64,000 bases of DNA from Methanoculleus sp. UBA430 (GCF_002506585.1 NZ_DAXW01000009.1:198346-262345); one strand, 5' to 3'. Shown: positions 27,001 to 34,817, counted from the stretch's first letter. Translations and numbers: made by a program. Notes: generated by a model from the sequence alone, not told the origin.

Positions 27001-27793
27001 CGTCCGGCCGGCCTACACCTGCCAGCTCCAGGAGAACTGGCGGATGAACCGGACCCTCTCGCGGTTCGCGGCCGAGACCCTCTACGGGCCCGGATACGCC
27101 CCGGCGACCGATGCGGTCGGCGGCCGGCATATCGCCCTCGCGGAGGGGGCGGCGGAGGAGTACATAGAGTGGGTCCTCGACCCGGCCTATCCCCTGGTCC
27201 TCTGCGTCCTCGAGAACGTCCGGACGACAGTTGAGAACCGGATCGAGGCGGGGCTCGCCGCCCGGCTCGCCTGCACCCTCCGGGAGCGGCTCATCGACCC
27301 CGACACGGGCCGGCCCTACCCTGCGGGGGGCGACGGCGACGCCCGCTTCTGGCAGCACGGCCTCTTCATCGTCAGCCCGCACCACGCCCAGATCGGCGCC
27401 GTCCAGGAGAGCCTCGCCCGCGAGCGGGCCTGGGAGTCCCGGCCGTTCGTCGATACCGTCGATAAGATGCAGGGCCAGGAGGCGGAGGCGGTCATCGTCA
27501 GCTACGGCGTGAGCGACGTCGAGACCGCCCTCGCGGAGGCGGAGTTCATCTACAGCAGGAACCGCCTGAACGTCTCGTTGACCCGGAGCCGGGCGAAGTG
27601 CGTCGTCTTCCTCCCCCGGCCGCTGCTCGAGCCTCCGCTCGACCTCGTCGGAGACGAGACGGCGGCGGCGGGGCTCGAGCACATGCTCGACCTCCAGGAG
27701 TTCTGCCGGACCCACGGGGAGATGCGGACGTTCTCCCTTGATGGGGAGGCGGAAGGGGTCCGGCTCACGGTGATGCGGGCGCAGATAGAGTGA
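24002..27793 (+). CDS. TM0106-family RecB-like nuclease fused to a Dna2/UPF1-like helicase
   Basis: This is a 1263-residue two-part enzyme. The N-terminal RecB/Cas4-like nuclease (about 1-260) has Asp in CRPDLIRF, VIDIKAS and QATLYAL as the active site. Four Cys (one in YHDCERYLRY, three in CESCEFYPHC) sit like the 4Fe-4S ligands of Cas4, AddB and Dna2. The C-terminal superfamily-1 helicase has Walker A GPPGTGKTH (about 819-827), IVDEASQMRP, GDDLQLPPVV, QENWRMNRTLS and a motif VI near NVSLTRSRAKC. It likely processes DNA ends. A helix-hairpin-like IPGLSSVGRRYL follows the Cys cluster. The gene is GC-rich like the core genome and stands alone. Confidence 0.9.
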   Translation: MPRFNLSPSLIGWFFYHDCERYLRYHATPEQEREAAGIPAVATDRSPVTQALLAAGIRWEEEVVRTKLTGRVRVPDGTGPLSGRSFSIEESFNLLPRLTPGEVLYQSTIPVSVHFLRNYGLNPDLHRFSPCRPDLIRFGEGSDGEPALSVIDIKASEDLSVSHRIQATLYALILDHALTLLGIDLPVDLDRAGIWLYGEDEPETFRLHLNVRVIEDFFRHRIPGVFAGPAADVPWHITSRCESCEFYPHCRHEAETTGSVSQIPGLSSVGRRYLREAAWNGGRPINTLDDLAGFLSDPESDRCLDGCGSLAGRGDRLRETVRAIRTGEVVPLAATSLALPIFEDVGLVLTLQKDPVSGRVYALGFRRNRGNAVYGTPSREEIFIAADEGDCDRIRREFVRALAAELSAVDEYNQDREWADKKSVQTYVYDTYEEDLFTRLIVKAIEDPATAEDALRLRFYYQDPGIATGSAHPSGSVPFPLVVLTREIRRLLALPVPFTLRMPEVLAAIPSSRFAYRLNAGDLFWNEQSNAMKSDAVIMAWSGSQPEAADWIRQEVSRRLIAAGSILDGLRERVKGNLVRWAENFRFPRPWDAETPEISRLLFIAEYESAVGAQKVQEMRSRPRDAGVRDGISIPLRKSEGNFWKVLAPLDLALFEQSQVFSYLLVRDDDAGREAQLSFEDARYRASMNPGRSGACFAMVRDSIVDRKAGLVRGLVLEVTYGQGFPPFEEGDLAVLHPRFTDFTVERAVERLLDLDAQPGNAFIRLLRDPRGFAVPVREREEVVCDAERLARDSGFTKSQERAFRQVLENRLTLVWGPPGTGKTHFLANALLSLVKARRVHGEQVRIGVTAFTHAAIENLLVKVQESVGEFGLDTDLAIYKLKGTRTARGERSLEALPHERADTVVGCPSLLLGGTVHSFGKLEKSLPSLDLLIVDEASQMRPAELAMVLSVLGREGRLVLAGDDLQLPPVVQGAYPPPEDGLPGLEDSIFAYLRHRDDAVRPAYTCQLQENWRMNRTLSRFAAETLYGPGYAPATDAVGGRHIALAEGAAEEYIEWVLDPAYPLVLCVLENVRTTVENRIEAGLAARLACTLRERLIDPDTGRPYPAGGDGDARFWQHGLFIVSPHHAQIGAVQESLARERAWESRPFVDTVDKMQGQEAEAVIVSYGVSDVETALAEAEFIYSRNRLNVSLTRSRAKCVVFLPRPLLEPPLDLVGDETAAAGLEHMLDLQEFCRTHGEMRTFSLDGEAEGVRLTVMRAQIE

Positions 27794-28421
27794 AGAAATT
27801 CCGAAAAAGCAATCTCCCAATATTTTGAGCCGTTCAGAGGTTTTCAGCAGATTTTCTCCCCACGTGTCCTGATATAGTGGACCGTGATGGCTATCGCCAC
27901 GGGGGGAACGACGCTCCGCAGGAGCGGAGTTCGAGCACCGAAGGTGCGAAGTGGGGCTGACGGGGAGTGCGATGGGCGGAACGCCCGGAGCTCGAGCACC
28001 CGAAGGGTGCGGAGTGCGAGCGAAGCGAGCTTGAGCACCGTTAGGTGCGAGGGGGTCTCCCCCTCCCCTGTCTCAACCCCACCCTAATCCGCACTTCTCG
28101 TCAACCCCACCCCGCCCGGCCTCCGGCCTCCTCAGTCGCACCTGCGGTGCTCCAATTCCTGCCGTTCCGGCAGTCGTTCCCAGCCCCAGGGGGCAGGGGC
28201 AGTGCGTGGCGATAGGCGACGTTCCGGTAGGGACGACTGTCCGTAGGACAGGAGTTTGAGAAGCCATCAGGCTTCGAGGAACGGAGCTCGAGCACCGGCA
28301 GGTGCATAGTCCGATGGAAATCCGTGCCAGGTGTTGCAATGGCATAAACACAACCCACGCAATTCAAGAGGCCCACACCCCCCGCCCAACCTATTTCCCC
28401 CTGTCAGACAAACCAGATGGT
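27794..28421. other. 628-bp non-coding region holding the mini-hairpin array
   Basis: No gene is supported here. Frames across it are broken by the palindromes. The first 110 bases include a T-rich stretch after the helicase stop; the last 40 contain CCTATTTCCCC, a weak TATA candidate for the MutY-like gene. Confidence 0.5.
27913..28305. repeat. Array of at least 12 short hairpins with 3-4 base loops
   Basis: Perfect stems of 4-6 bp with tiny loops occur at 27913-27925 (GCTCC/GGAGC), 27935-27947 (GCACC/GGTGC), 27974-27986 (GGGCG/CGCCC), 27996-28010 (GCACCC/GGGTGC), 28035-28048 (GCACC/GGTGC) and 28051-28063 (GGGGG/CCCCC). More lie at 28118-28128 (GGCC/GGCC), 28138-28150 (GCACC/GGTGC), 28159-28173 (CTGCCG/CGGCAG), 28237-28251 (CTGTCC/GGACAG), 28260-28275 (GAAGCC/GGCTTC) and 28292-28305 (GCACC/GGTGC). 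A longer unit of the form GGAGYTCGAGCACC followed by a loop and GGTGC recurs near 27926, 27987 and 28283. The stems vary in sequence while pairing is kept. Confidence 0.8.
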
Positions 28422-29306
28422 GTGATCGGCAGCCTCGACCCCGACCAGAACGACCTCGAACGGCGAATCCTCGCAGAGACCCGCGAGCACGGGCCCACCC
28501 CGGAGGCCGTCCGCCTCTTTCGCGACCTCATCCTCTCGCACTTCCGCACCCACGGCCGCGACCTCCCCTGGCGGCGCACCACCGACCCCTACCGGATCCT
28601 GGTCTCCGAGATCATGCTCCAGCAGACGCAGGTCGAGCGGGTCGCCGTGAAGTACCGCGAGTTTCTCGAACAGTTCCCGGACTTCGGGAGCCTTGCCGGT
28701 GCCCCCAGAAGCGAGGTCCTCCTCGCCTGGCAGGGCATGGGCTACAATCGCCGGGCGCTCGCGCTCCAGAGGACTGCACAGCGGGTCGTCGAGGAGTACG
28801 GCGGCCGGCTCCCCGCCGACGTCGAGACGCTCGCGACCTTCCCCGGCATCGGGAAGGCGACCGCGGCGGCCATCTGCGCATACGCCTTCAACACGCCGGT
28901 CGTCTACATCGAGACGAACATCCGCCGGGTCTTCATCCACTTCTTCTTCCAGGACCGCGAGGGGGTCAGGGACGACGAGATCCTCCCGCTCGTGGAGCGG
29001 GCCCTTTACCGCGAGAACCCGCGGGAGTGGTATAGCGCCCTGATGGATTACGGAACGGTCTTGAAGAAGCGGACGGCGAATCCCAACCGGCGGAGCGCAT
29101 CATACTCCCGGCAGAGCAGATTCGAGGGCTCCGACCGGCAGGTGCGCGGAAGGCTCCTCGCCCTCGTCCTCGAGGAGGGTTCGGTCACGGAGACGGAAGC
29201 GGCCGCCCGGACCGGGGAAGAGCCCGAACGGGTGAAGCGGATCCTCGCCGACCTCGCCCGGGAAGGGTTCGTCGCCGAGAGTGGGAGTACCTACACCTGC
29301 CGGTAA
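28422..29306 (+). CDS. MutY-like HhH-GPD DNA glycosylase without Fe-S cluster
   Basis: The 294-residue protein resembles A/G-specific adenine glycosylases. It has PWRRTTDPYRILVSEIMLQQ, broken here at the catalytic Glu of SEIMLQQTQVERV, the helix-hairpin-helix LATFPGIGKATAAAI and the following VYIETNIRRVF. MutY has Asp where this has Glu (ETN for DGN). After MDYGTVLKKRTANPNRRSA no Cys appear, so the C-terminal 4Fe-4S loop is absent, and a winged-helix-like tail replaces the MutY C-terminal domain. GTG 28422 is chosen as start; an ATG at 28302 would run into the hairpin array. Function is probably base excision, with uncertain substrate. Confidence 0.8.
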   Translation: MIGSLDPDQNDLERRILAETREHGPTPEAVRLFRDLILSHFRTHGRDLPWRRTTDPYRILVSEIMLQQTQVERVAVKYREFLEQFPDFGSLAGAPRSEVLLAWQGMGYNRRALALQRTAQRVVEEYGGRLPADVETLATFPGIGKATAAAICAYAFNTPVVYIETNIRRVFIHFFFQDREGVRDDEILPLVERALYRENPREWYSALMDYGTVLKKRTANPNRRSASYSRQSRFEGSDRQVRGRLLALVLEEGSVTETEAAARTGEEPERVKRILADLAREGFVAESGSTYTCR

Positions 29307-29339
29307 GATTGATGCCGGGCGGGCGCCACCCCTGAAGGG

Positions 29340-30260
29340 ATGAAGATCGGCTACCCGTGCATCAACCGGAGCATCGGCTGCTCCAGCGGCCGCACGTTCC
29401 GGCTCGCCTCCTACTCCGACGAGCGGCTGATAACGACCGTCCGGGAAAACCTCCGCTGTCTTGACGCGATCCTCCGCTTCAACCTCGCATCGGACCTCCT
29501 CTTCTTCAGGATCACCTCCGACCTCGTCCCGTTCGGGTCGCACCCGGTCTGCACCGCCCCGTGGGAGGAGATCTTCGCCGGCGAGTTTATGGCGCTCGGC
29601 CGGTTCATCACCGACCACGGGATGCGGATCTCGATGCACCCCGACCAGTTCGTCATCATCAACGCAAAAGACCCGGAGATCATCGGCCGGAGCGTCGCGG
29701 AGCTCCGCTACCACGCCAGAGTCCTCGACGCCCTGCACCTCGATGCAACGGCAAAGATCCAGATCCACGTCGGCGGCGTCTACGGCGATAAGGAGGCCGC
29801 GATGGAGCGGTTCTGCCGCGAATACGCCCATCTTGACGAGAGCATCCTCCGCCGGCTTGTCGTCGAGAACGACGACTCCCGCTACACCCTTGCCGACTGC
29901 CTCCGCATCCACGACGAGACCGGCATTCCCGTGCTCTTTGACTTCTTCCACCATACCGTCAACCCCTCCGGAGAAGGGGTGGCAGAGGCGGTCGAGCGAT
30001 CCGGCGCGACCTGGCGGTCGCCCGACGGCATCCTGATGGTCGACTACAGCACCGCGATGCCCGGCGGACGGCGGGGCCGGCACACAGAGAGCCTTGACGC
30101 TGCCGATTTCGCGGAGTTCCTCAGCCGGACCGGACCGGCGGATATGGACATCATGCTCGAGATCAAGGATAAAGAAAAGAGCGCTCTCGCCGCCGTCGGG
30201 ATTGCCCGCCATGACGGGCGGTTCCGCCGGCCGGAAGAGCAAGATCCGGTCAGGGCGTGA
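29340..30260 (+). CDS. uvsE: UV damage endonuclease UvsE
   Basis: This 306-residue TIM-barrel enzyme nicks DNA 5' to UV photoproducts and other lesions. Signature stretches are GYPCINRSIGC at the N-terminus, RITSDLVPFGSHP, the metal-binding MHPDQFVIIN, QIHVGGVYGDK, VVENDDSRYTL and FDFFHHTVNP, as well as MLEIKDKE near the end. It follows the MutY-like glycosylase by 33 bases on the same strand, so the two form a small repair operon. Its end overlaps the convergent fasciclin gene by 11 bases. Confidence 0.93.
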   Translation: MKIGYPCINRSIGCSSGRTFRLASYSDERLITTVRENLRCLDAILRFNLASDLLFFRITSDLVPFGSHPVCTAPWEEIFAGEFMALGRFITDHGMRISMHPDQFVIINAKDPEIIGRSVAELRYHARVLDALHLDATAKIQIHVGGVYGDKEAAMERFCREYAHLDESILRRLVVENDDSRYTLADCLRIHDETGIPVLFDFFHHTVNPSGEGVAEAVERSGATWRSPDGILMVDYSTAMPGGRRGRHTESLDAADFAEFLSRTGPADMDIMLEIKDKEKSALAAVGIARHDGRFRRPEEQDPVRA

Positions 30261-30675
30261 CGATCTCGATCGTCGGCGGGACGAGCGCTGATGCGATCGC
30301 GTGGCAGATGCCGTTCGTGCAGACCGCGTCGGTCTCGACAAGCGGGACGCTGTTGACGGTGATGCCCCTATCCGATGACCGGAAGACGAGGTCCGTCCCG
30401 AGGCTCGACCTGATGGCGGCAATGTTCCGGAGATCCTCCGAGGTGAGGTGTCCCGGCACGACGTGGTAACTCACGATCAGGAGAAGTTTATCCGGATCCT
30501 GCCGGATTTCGTCCATCCGCGCTTGCGGGACCCTTGAGAATGCCTCGTTCGTCGGGACAAAGACCGTGAACGGCCCCTGCTCCCGGAGCATCGGCTCCAT
30601 GCCCGCAATTCGGACCAGCTCGAGGAAGACGCTGAGGCCCTCGGAGTCTTCCAGGGTTTCGATGATGTTCTTCAT
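30250..30675 (-). CDS. Single-domain fasciclin (FAS1) protein, no signal peptide
   Basis: The 141-residue protein is one complete FAS1 domain: MKNIIETLEDSEGLSVFLEL, PFTVFVPTNEAFSRVP (H1), IVSYHVVPGHLT (central YH motif) and CTNGICHAIASALVPP (H2 region). It starts directly in the domain and lacks any signal peptide, unlike classical secreted FAS1 proteins. It is the last of four tandem paralogues on this strand, each with its own upstream AT box (TTTAAATA at about 30708 on the minus strand). Function is unknown. Confidence 0.87.
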   Translation of the reverse strand: MKNIIETLEDSEGLSVFLELVRIAGMEPMLREQGPFTVFVPTNEAFSRVPQARMDEIRQDPDKLLLIVSYHVVPGHLTSEDLRNIAAIRSSLGTDLVFRSSDRGITVNSVPLVETDAVCTNGICHAIASALVPPTIEIVTP

Positions 30676-30739
30676 ACTGCTCTCTCCACCTGCCCCAGTC
30701 GTGCGCCGGGATATTTAAACGTTCTCACGGGGTCCAGCC

Positions 30740-31165
30740 TTACGGAGCAGCTGCCCTGACGACGGGCGGCAGGAGCAGGGTGTAGATCGCGTGACAGATG
30801 CCGTTTGTGCACCACGCATCGGACTCCACGAGCGGCACGTTGTTGACCACCACCCCCTCCGGGGCAATGTCAACGGTCAGGTCCCCTCCCTGGAGCGACC
30901 GCAGGGTCCGTATGCCGAGGAGGTCTATCATGGAGTGCACCCCCGGGACGATATGGTAGTTCAAAACATCGACGAGCCGGTCGGCGTCCCCCCGAATCGC
31001 GTCAAATTCCGACCGGGGTATCACCCGAAGCGCATCGTCGTCCGGGGCAAAGATCGTATACGGCCCTCCGGTGCTCAACCGCTCTTCCATGCCGGCTGCC
31101 TGTATGAGGTCGAGAAACGTGGCAAACGACCCGGATTCCTGCAGGGTTGCGAGGATGCTCTTCAT
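30740..31165 (-). CDS. Single-domain fasciclin (FAS1) protein, no signal peptide
   Basis: This 141-residue FAS1 protein closely parallels its downstream neighbour: MKSILATLQESGSFATFLDL, PYTIFAPDDDALRVIP, VLNYHIVPGVHSM and CTNGICHAIYTLLLPP. It too lacks a signal peptide. An ATG three codons upstream (31174) is possible, but MKSI matches the start of the paralogues. A strong TATA box (TTATATATA, about 31188-31196 on the minus strand) gives it a separate promoter. Confidence 0.87.
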   Translation of the reverse strand: MKSILATLQESGSFATFLDLIQAAGMEERLSTGGPYTIFAPDDDALRVIPRSEFDAIRGDADRLVDVLNYHIVPGVHSMIDLLGIRTLRSLQGGDLTVDIAPEGVVVNNVPLVESDAWCTNGICHAIYTLLLPPVVRAAAP

Positions 31166-31234
31166 GCGGACCAACTTTCGGCGGGAGTATATATAAGTGC
31201 GGATGGTTCCGCGACGGGCGTGATCTCCCCCGGC

Positions 31235-31669
31235 TCACACCAGCCTTTTGACCCGTGCCTCGACCGCTCGCGGCAGGAGCACCCTATCGACGATGTGGTA
31301 GATGCCGTTTGTGCACTCGATGTCGGGCTGGATTACGGTGGCGTCGTTTAACTGCAACGCCGTGATGGGCCCCGTTATATCCAGGAAATCTCCCTGGAGA
31401 GTCTCGATAGCCTCCAGCTGTGCGAGCTCATGCACGGTGAGTTTGCCCTGGACAACGTGGTACCTGATCATACCCGTGAGCCTCTCCCGGTCCCCCATGA
31501 TAGCGTCCAGCATCGTCCAGGGGAACTCGGAATACGCCTCTTCGATCGGGAAGAAGGCCGTATACTCGCCCTCTCCCTGAAGGGTCTCCGCTATCCCTCC
31601 GACCTGCACCATCCGAACAGAAGTGCTTAACCGGCTGTCTTCCCGGGCTGTCTCAAATATGCTCTTCAC
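31235..31669 (-). CDS. Single-domain fasciclin (FAS1) protein, divergent copy
   Basis: The 144-residue FAS1 protein begins MKSIFETAREDSRLSTSVRM and keeps the FAS1 landmarks EYTAFFPIEEAYSEFP, IRYHVVQGKLTV and CTNGIYHIVDRVLLPR. It is more diverged than the two copies downstream of it. No signal peptide is present, so the product is predicted to be cytoplasmic unless exported by another route. Confidence 0.83.
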   Translation of the reverse strand: MKSIFETAREDSRLSTSVRMVQVGGIAETLQGEGEYTAFFPIEEAYSEFPWTMLDAIMGDRERLTGMIRYHVVQGKLTVHELAQLEAIETLQGDFLDITGPITALQLNDATVIQPDIECTNGIYHIVDRVLLPRAVEARVKRLV

Positions 31670-31702
31670 GCTTGATCCTCCGGGAGCGCCCCGAACCCGG
31701 GC

Positions 31703-32149
31703 TCACTGGCTCGCTGCCGTGTAGGCCTCGAAAGCCTGGGAGAGCGTCACGAAGGGAACGCCGTCAAGGACGTGGATGATCCCGTTCTCCGCCTCGATGT
31801 TCCCCTCGAGCACGATGGCCTCGTCCACCTGCGTTCCCTGGTCGGTCTTCCTGACCATGATGGGATTGCCTTCGACCGTCTGCACGACGTTCTTTGAGAG
31901 CAGCGCGTCGAGCGTGCATTTATGATTGCCGATTGTGAAGAAGTCGATGAGGTGGGAGAGCATCTGTTTGTCGTTTAAGATCATCGCCCGGTTCGACTCG
32001 GGGATCGCGTCCCATGCCGAATCGACCGGGGCAAAGAACGTCATGGGCCCTTCGCCCTGCAGCGCCGTATCTTCGCCGAGGGTCTGAATGATCTCGACGA
32101 GCCGGGTGAACCTTCCATCATTCTTCAAGGTATCAAGGATCTTCGCCAT
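31703..32149 (-). CDS. Single-domain fasciclin (FAS1) protein, divergent copy
   Basis: The 148-residue FAS1 protein starts MAKILDTLKNDGRFTRLVEI, with PMTFFAPVDSAWDAIP as H1 and AENGIIHVLDGVPFVTL as H2. The usual central YH motif is replaced by LIDFFTIGNHK. It is the first and most diverged of the four-gene array. An AT-rich stretch at 32185-32220 (GTATATATTGATTATTATAT on the plus strand) upstream is the likely promoter. Confidence 0.82.
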   Translation of the reverse strand: MAKILDTLKNDGRFTRLVEIIQTLGEDTALQGEGPMTFFAPVDSAWDAIPESNRAMILNDKQMLSHLIDFFTIGNHKCTLDALLSKNVVQTVEGNPIMVRKTDQGTQVDEAIVLEGNIEAENGIIHVLDGVPFVTLSQAFEAYTAASQ

Positions 32150-32327
32150 ACGGGGTTACCTCCTTCCAGGGGCTCTTCGTGGTATGTTATCGTATATATT
32201 GATTATTATATCCTCAAAAATATGAAAACTGAGAAGGTACCTTCCCCCGGTTCCGGGCCGGATGACCGGCTGCCCAGGGGAAGGGATATCCGGGCTTCAG
32301 AGGACCGGTCATGCCGGACGAAGACCG

Positions 32328-32903
32328 TCACTCCCGGGTAAGGTCGGCGATATACCGCTCGAGGAGGTCGAGCGCCTCCCACTCCCGCTGGCCGCCGCAT
32401 TTCCGGACAAGGCCGGCGTGATGCTCGATCAGTCGCCCGAGCCAGGGGTCGTGGTTCCTGACGTAGCGGGTGGCATGAACCGTTGCGTCTACGATGCTTG
32501 CAAACCCCCGGTTCACCGGGTGCAGCCGGAGCCTGAGCACCTCCTCGTGGAAGGGAATGAGCCGGACGATGATAGCCTCGGTACTCGACCGCTCCACGTC
32601 GGCGGCAAACGCAGCCCAGGCCTCCACGTCGCGGAGACGGCAGATAATCCGGCCGTCGACCTCCTCCCGGACGAAGTTCTCCTCGGGGAGGTCCTCAAAG
32701 GCGGTCCGGACATAGACTACCGGGTCAAAGACGAAGTTTGCCACTACCGAACGTTCTCGGGCGATGTTCCGGGCCGTATGGCTCCCCCGGAAGAGGACCA
32801 TATGCAACGAGCCGCCACGGTTGATGATCCCCATCGGGGCGGCGTTGCAGTCGGTGGTCGCGATGACCTCGTTGATCCCCTCGGTCAGGAGTCCCACTGC
32901 CAT
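32328..32903 (-). CDS. DUF447 family protein (flavin-reductase-like fold)
   Basis: The 191-residue protein matches DUF447 (COG2457): LLTEGINEVIATT, NAAPMGIINRGG, HMVLFRGSHTARNI and ANFVFDPVVYVRTA in order. The fold is related to FMN-binding split barrels. It starts at ATG 32903 inside the end of the CitG-like gene (19-base overlap) directly after GGGGAGGG. Pairing with a CitG-like gene is recurrent in methanogens and in H4MPT-using methylotrophs as I recall, suggesting a link to C1-cofactor metabolism; that is inference. Confidence 0.8.
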   Translation of the reverse strand: MAVGLLTEGINEVIATTDCNAAPMGIINRGGSLHMVLFRGSHTARNIARERSVVANFVFDPVVYVRTAFEDLPEENFVREEVDGRIICRLRDVEAWAAFAADVERSSTEAIIVRLIPFHEEVLRLRLHPVNRGFASIVDATVHATRYVRNHDPWLGRLIEHHAGLVRKCGGQREWEALDLLERYIADLTRE

Positions 32904-33709
32904 CCCTCCCCGAGCGCCACGTAAAGCCCCGCGATGGTGATATCGGCGATCGAGCCAGGGTTGATCCCGTCCCGGACGCACTCCGCGTCAAAGGCGGCAA
33001 GGTCATGTTCTCCCCTGAGCACTCCGGCCGCGCAGCGCATCGTCTGCTCGGCGACCGTGTCTCCATGCTTCTTCGCGATGAAGGTATCGGGTTCCGTCGC
33101 GAGGAGGTCGAGGAACGCCGCAACGATCGCCTGCCGCCCGGGCCCGTGCTCATGGAGCAGGTCCGCGCACCGGCGCGTCAGGGCAAATCCGTTCGTCCAC
33201 TCCCGGGCGACCATGTCCCGGTTCGCCGAGTAGGCCATGATATCGGCAAGCGTCATCCCCCGCTCCCGGATCGCGGCGACCGAGGTGGGGTCGTTGACGT
33301 CCAGATCGTCGCTCTTCCCCATACGGACCTCCGTGAGGCCGAACGCCGCATAGAACTCGATCGCGTCCGCAACGTCGGTCCCGGCGACGATCCGCCGGGC
33401 ACCCTCGATATCTCCCCCGAGGATGAGCGGGAAGAGAAGGATGAACGCCCCGAAGTGGGTGTTTCCCCCGGAATGATTGTTCGTGAGCATGACCGCCTCC
33501 CGGATCAGGCTGCCGACCCTGCCGCCGGTCCGCTCGGCCGCATCAAAGGCGGGCCGCGCGAAGATCGTCGAGGCAAGGAAATGTTCGAGACGGGTATCGC
33601 TATAGTCATGGCACCGGTCCACGTTCCCGGGCTTCGGGTAGGCGCAGACCTCGAGCATCATCGCCATCTGTGCCCGTTCAGCACGACTCATCGACGGTCT
33701 TGCTCTCAT
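32885..33709 (-). CDS. Triphosphoribosyl-dephospho-CoA synthase-like protein (CitG/MdcB family)
   Basis: The 274-residue protein has the CitG landmarks ASYPKPGNVDR-like CAYPKPGNVDRCHDY, NNHSGGNTHFGAFILLFPL and the C-terminal RDGINPGSIADITIAGLYVA. The bacterial enzyme makes the citrate/malonate lyase prosthetic group, but no lyase genes are here. In methanogens this family must serve another, unidentified adenylyl/ribosyl transfer. It overlaps the end of the marker-9 gene by 32 bases if ATG 33709 is used (AGGA six bases before) or 14 bases from ATG 33691, which fits family N-termini better. Confidence 0.8.
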   Translation of the reverse strand: MRARPSMSRAERAQMAMMLEVCAYPKPGNVDRCHDYSDTRLEHFLASTIFARPAFDAAERTGGRVGSLIREAVMLTNNHSGGNTHFGAFILLFPLILGGDIEGARRIVAGTDVADAIEFYAAFGLTEVRMGKSDDLDVNDPTSVAAIRERGMTLADIMAYSANRDMVAREWTNGFALTRRCADLLHEHGPGRQAIVAAFLDLLATEPDTFIAKKHGDTVAEQTMRCAAGVLRGEHDLAAFDAECVRDGINPGSIADITIAGLYVALGEGWQWDS

Positions 33710-34817
33710 CGAATATCCTGTTCATTATCTTTTCAGAGAGGCGGTGCTTGCATCGCATGTACTCCCGCGCCGAGAGGCCTCTGCTCTCGAGCGTCATATT
33801 CCGGAACATGCAGGGGGAACTGATCTTGCAGCACCAGGCGAGGCTCCCGAAACAGGTGCTCCTCCCGTCCTCAAGCGGCGTTCCCTTCACTGCCTCCTGT
33901 TTGAGTGTCAGGTACTCGTTCCGGGAGATTCCGAGTTTATCGAGAGTCGGGATGAGCGGGCAGGCCTTCACCGGCATGCAGCAGAAGGCGAGCCCCCTGA
34001 TATCGCCGCCGCGGCAGATCTGTTTCGGGGCGTTGTACCAACCGCCCTCTTCGGCGGCCCGGCTGATGGCGGCATCGAGCCCGGCAAGCGTCCAGGGATC
34101 GGACTTCCGGGCGAGCGAGACGAGGTCCGCACCGTGGGAGAAGGCATCCATCGCCTTATCGAAGGTGTTGATGGAGTTGTTTGCGATCAGCATCATGGGT
34201 GAGGCGTTGCGGATCTGGCGGACCTTGTTGTGCCCAAAGTCCATCAGGTCCACATGGAGGATATCCGCCCCTGCCTTCCAGACGGCGCGGGCGAGGCCCG
34301 CATCGTTTCCCGCGATACCGGCCCGCACCTTCACCGAGACGGTCACACCCTCCGCCTTTAAGGCCCGGACGATCGCGACGAGGTCCACCGGGTGGTGGAG
34401 GAGGTACTCGCCGCACCCGGCCTCGATCATCGGCGGCTGCCGGCAGTGGGCGTCAATCTCATAGACCACGCGGTCCTCGAACGCTGCAGCGACCTCCGCG
34501 TAGGCGGCAGGGGTGCTCCCGCGGAGGTTGATGCCGGTCACAACGTCGCTCTCTTTTAAAGCGTCAATCTCCTTTTCCAGCGCTTTTAAAGGATCATCGT
34601 ACACGAACTCTTTGCGGCCCCCCGCCGCCATCCGCCGGCTTGCATCAAGGGTGAGGTCGTCGATGGAGTAGCCGCCGATGAAGGCGGTTCCGACATGAGC
34701 CGCCCGCTCAAGCACGTAGGCCGCATCCACGATCCCGGCCATGGATGCTATCGCTACCGGTGTCTTTACAACCCGATCGTTTATGAGGAGCTCAAAACGA
34801 TCATATGCTTCCATCAT
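33678..34817 (-). CDS. Methanogenesis marker protein 9 (Dus-like TIM barrel plus Cys-rich domain)
   Basis: This 379-residue protein has an N-terminal dihydrouridine-synthase-like flavin TIM barrel (TPVAIASMAGIVDAAYV, YEIDAHCRQPPMIEAGCGEYLL split by a turn, VKVRAGIAGND, HVDLMDFGHNKV). A C-terminal marker-9 domain is rich in Cys (ICRGGDIRGLAFCCMPVKACP, RSTCFGSLAWCC, SSPCMFRN). Marker 9 is found essentially only in methanogens and its reaction is not known to me. The Cys set suggests an Fe-S cluster. Its start overlaps the upstream nuclease gene by four bases (ATGA), and it heads the CitG-DUF447 set. Confidence 0.85.
   Translation of the reverse strand: MMEAYDRFELLINDRVVKTPVAIASMAGIVDAAYVLERAAHVGTAFIGGYSIDDLTLDASRRMAAGGRKEFVYDDPLKALEKEIDALKESDVVTGINLRGSTPAAYAEVAAAFEDRVVYEIDAHCRQPPMIEAGCGEYLLHHPVDLVAIVRALKAEGVTVSVKVRAGIAGNDAGLARAVWKAGADILHVDLMDFGHNKVRQIRNASPMMLIANNSINTFDKAMDAFSHGADLVSLARKSDPWTLAGLDAAISRAAEEGGWYNAPKQICRGGDIRGLAFCCMPVKACPLIPTLDKLGISRNEYLTLKQEAVKGTPLEDGRSTCFGSLAWCCKISSPCMFRNMTLESRGLSAREYMRCKHRLSEKIMNRIFDESKTVDESC

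Noticed and set aside
27913..28305. CRISPR array
   Set aside because: Hairpin units are not identical, spacing is irregular and too short, and no cas genes are present.
32885..33709. Citrate or malonate lyase cofactor synthesis
   Set aside because: No lyase subunit or acyl-carrier genes are nearby; only family resemblance to CitG/MdcB is claimed.
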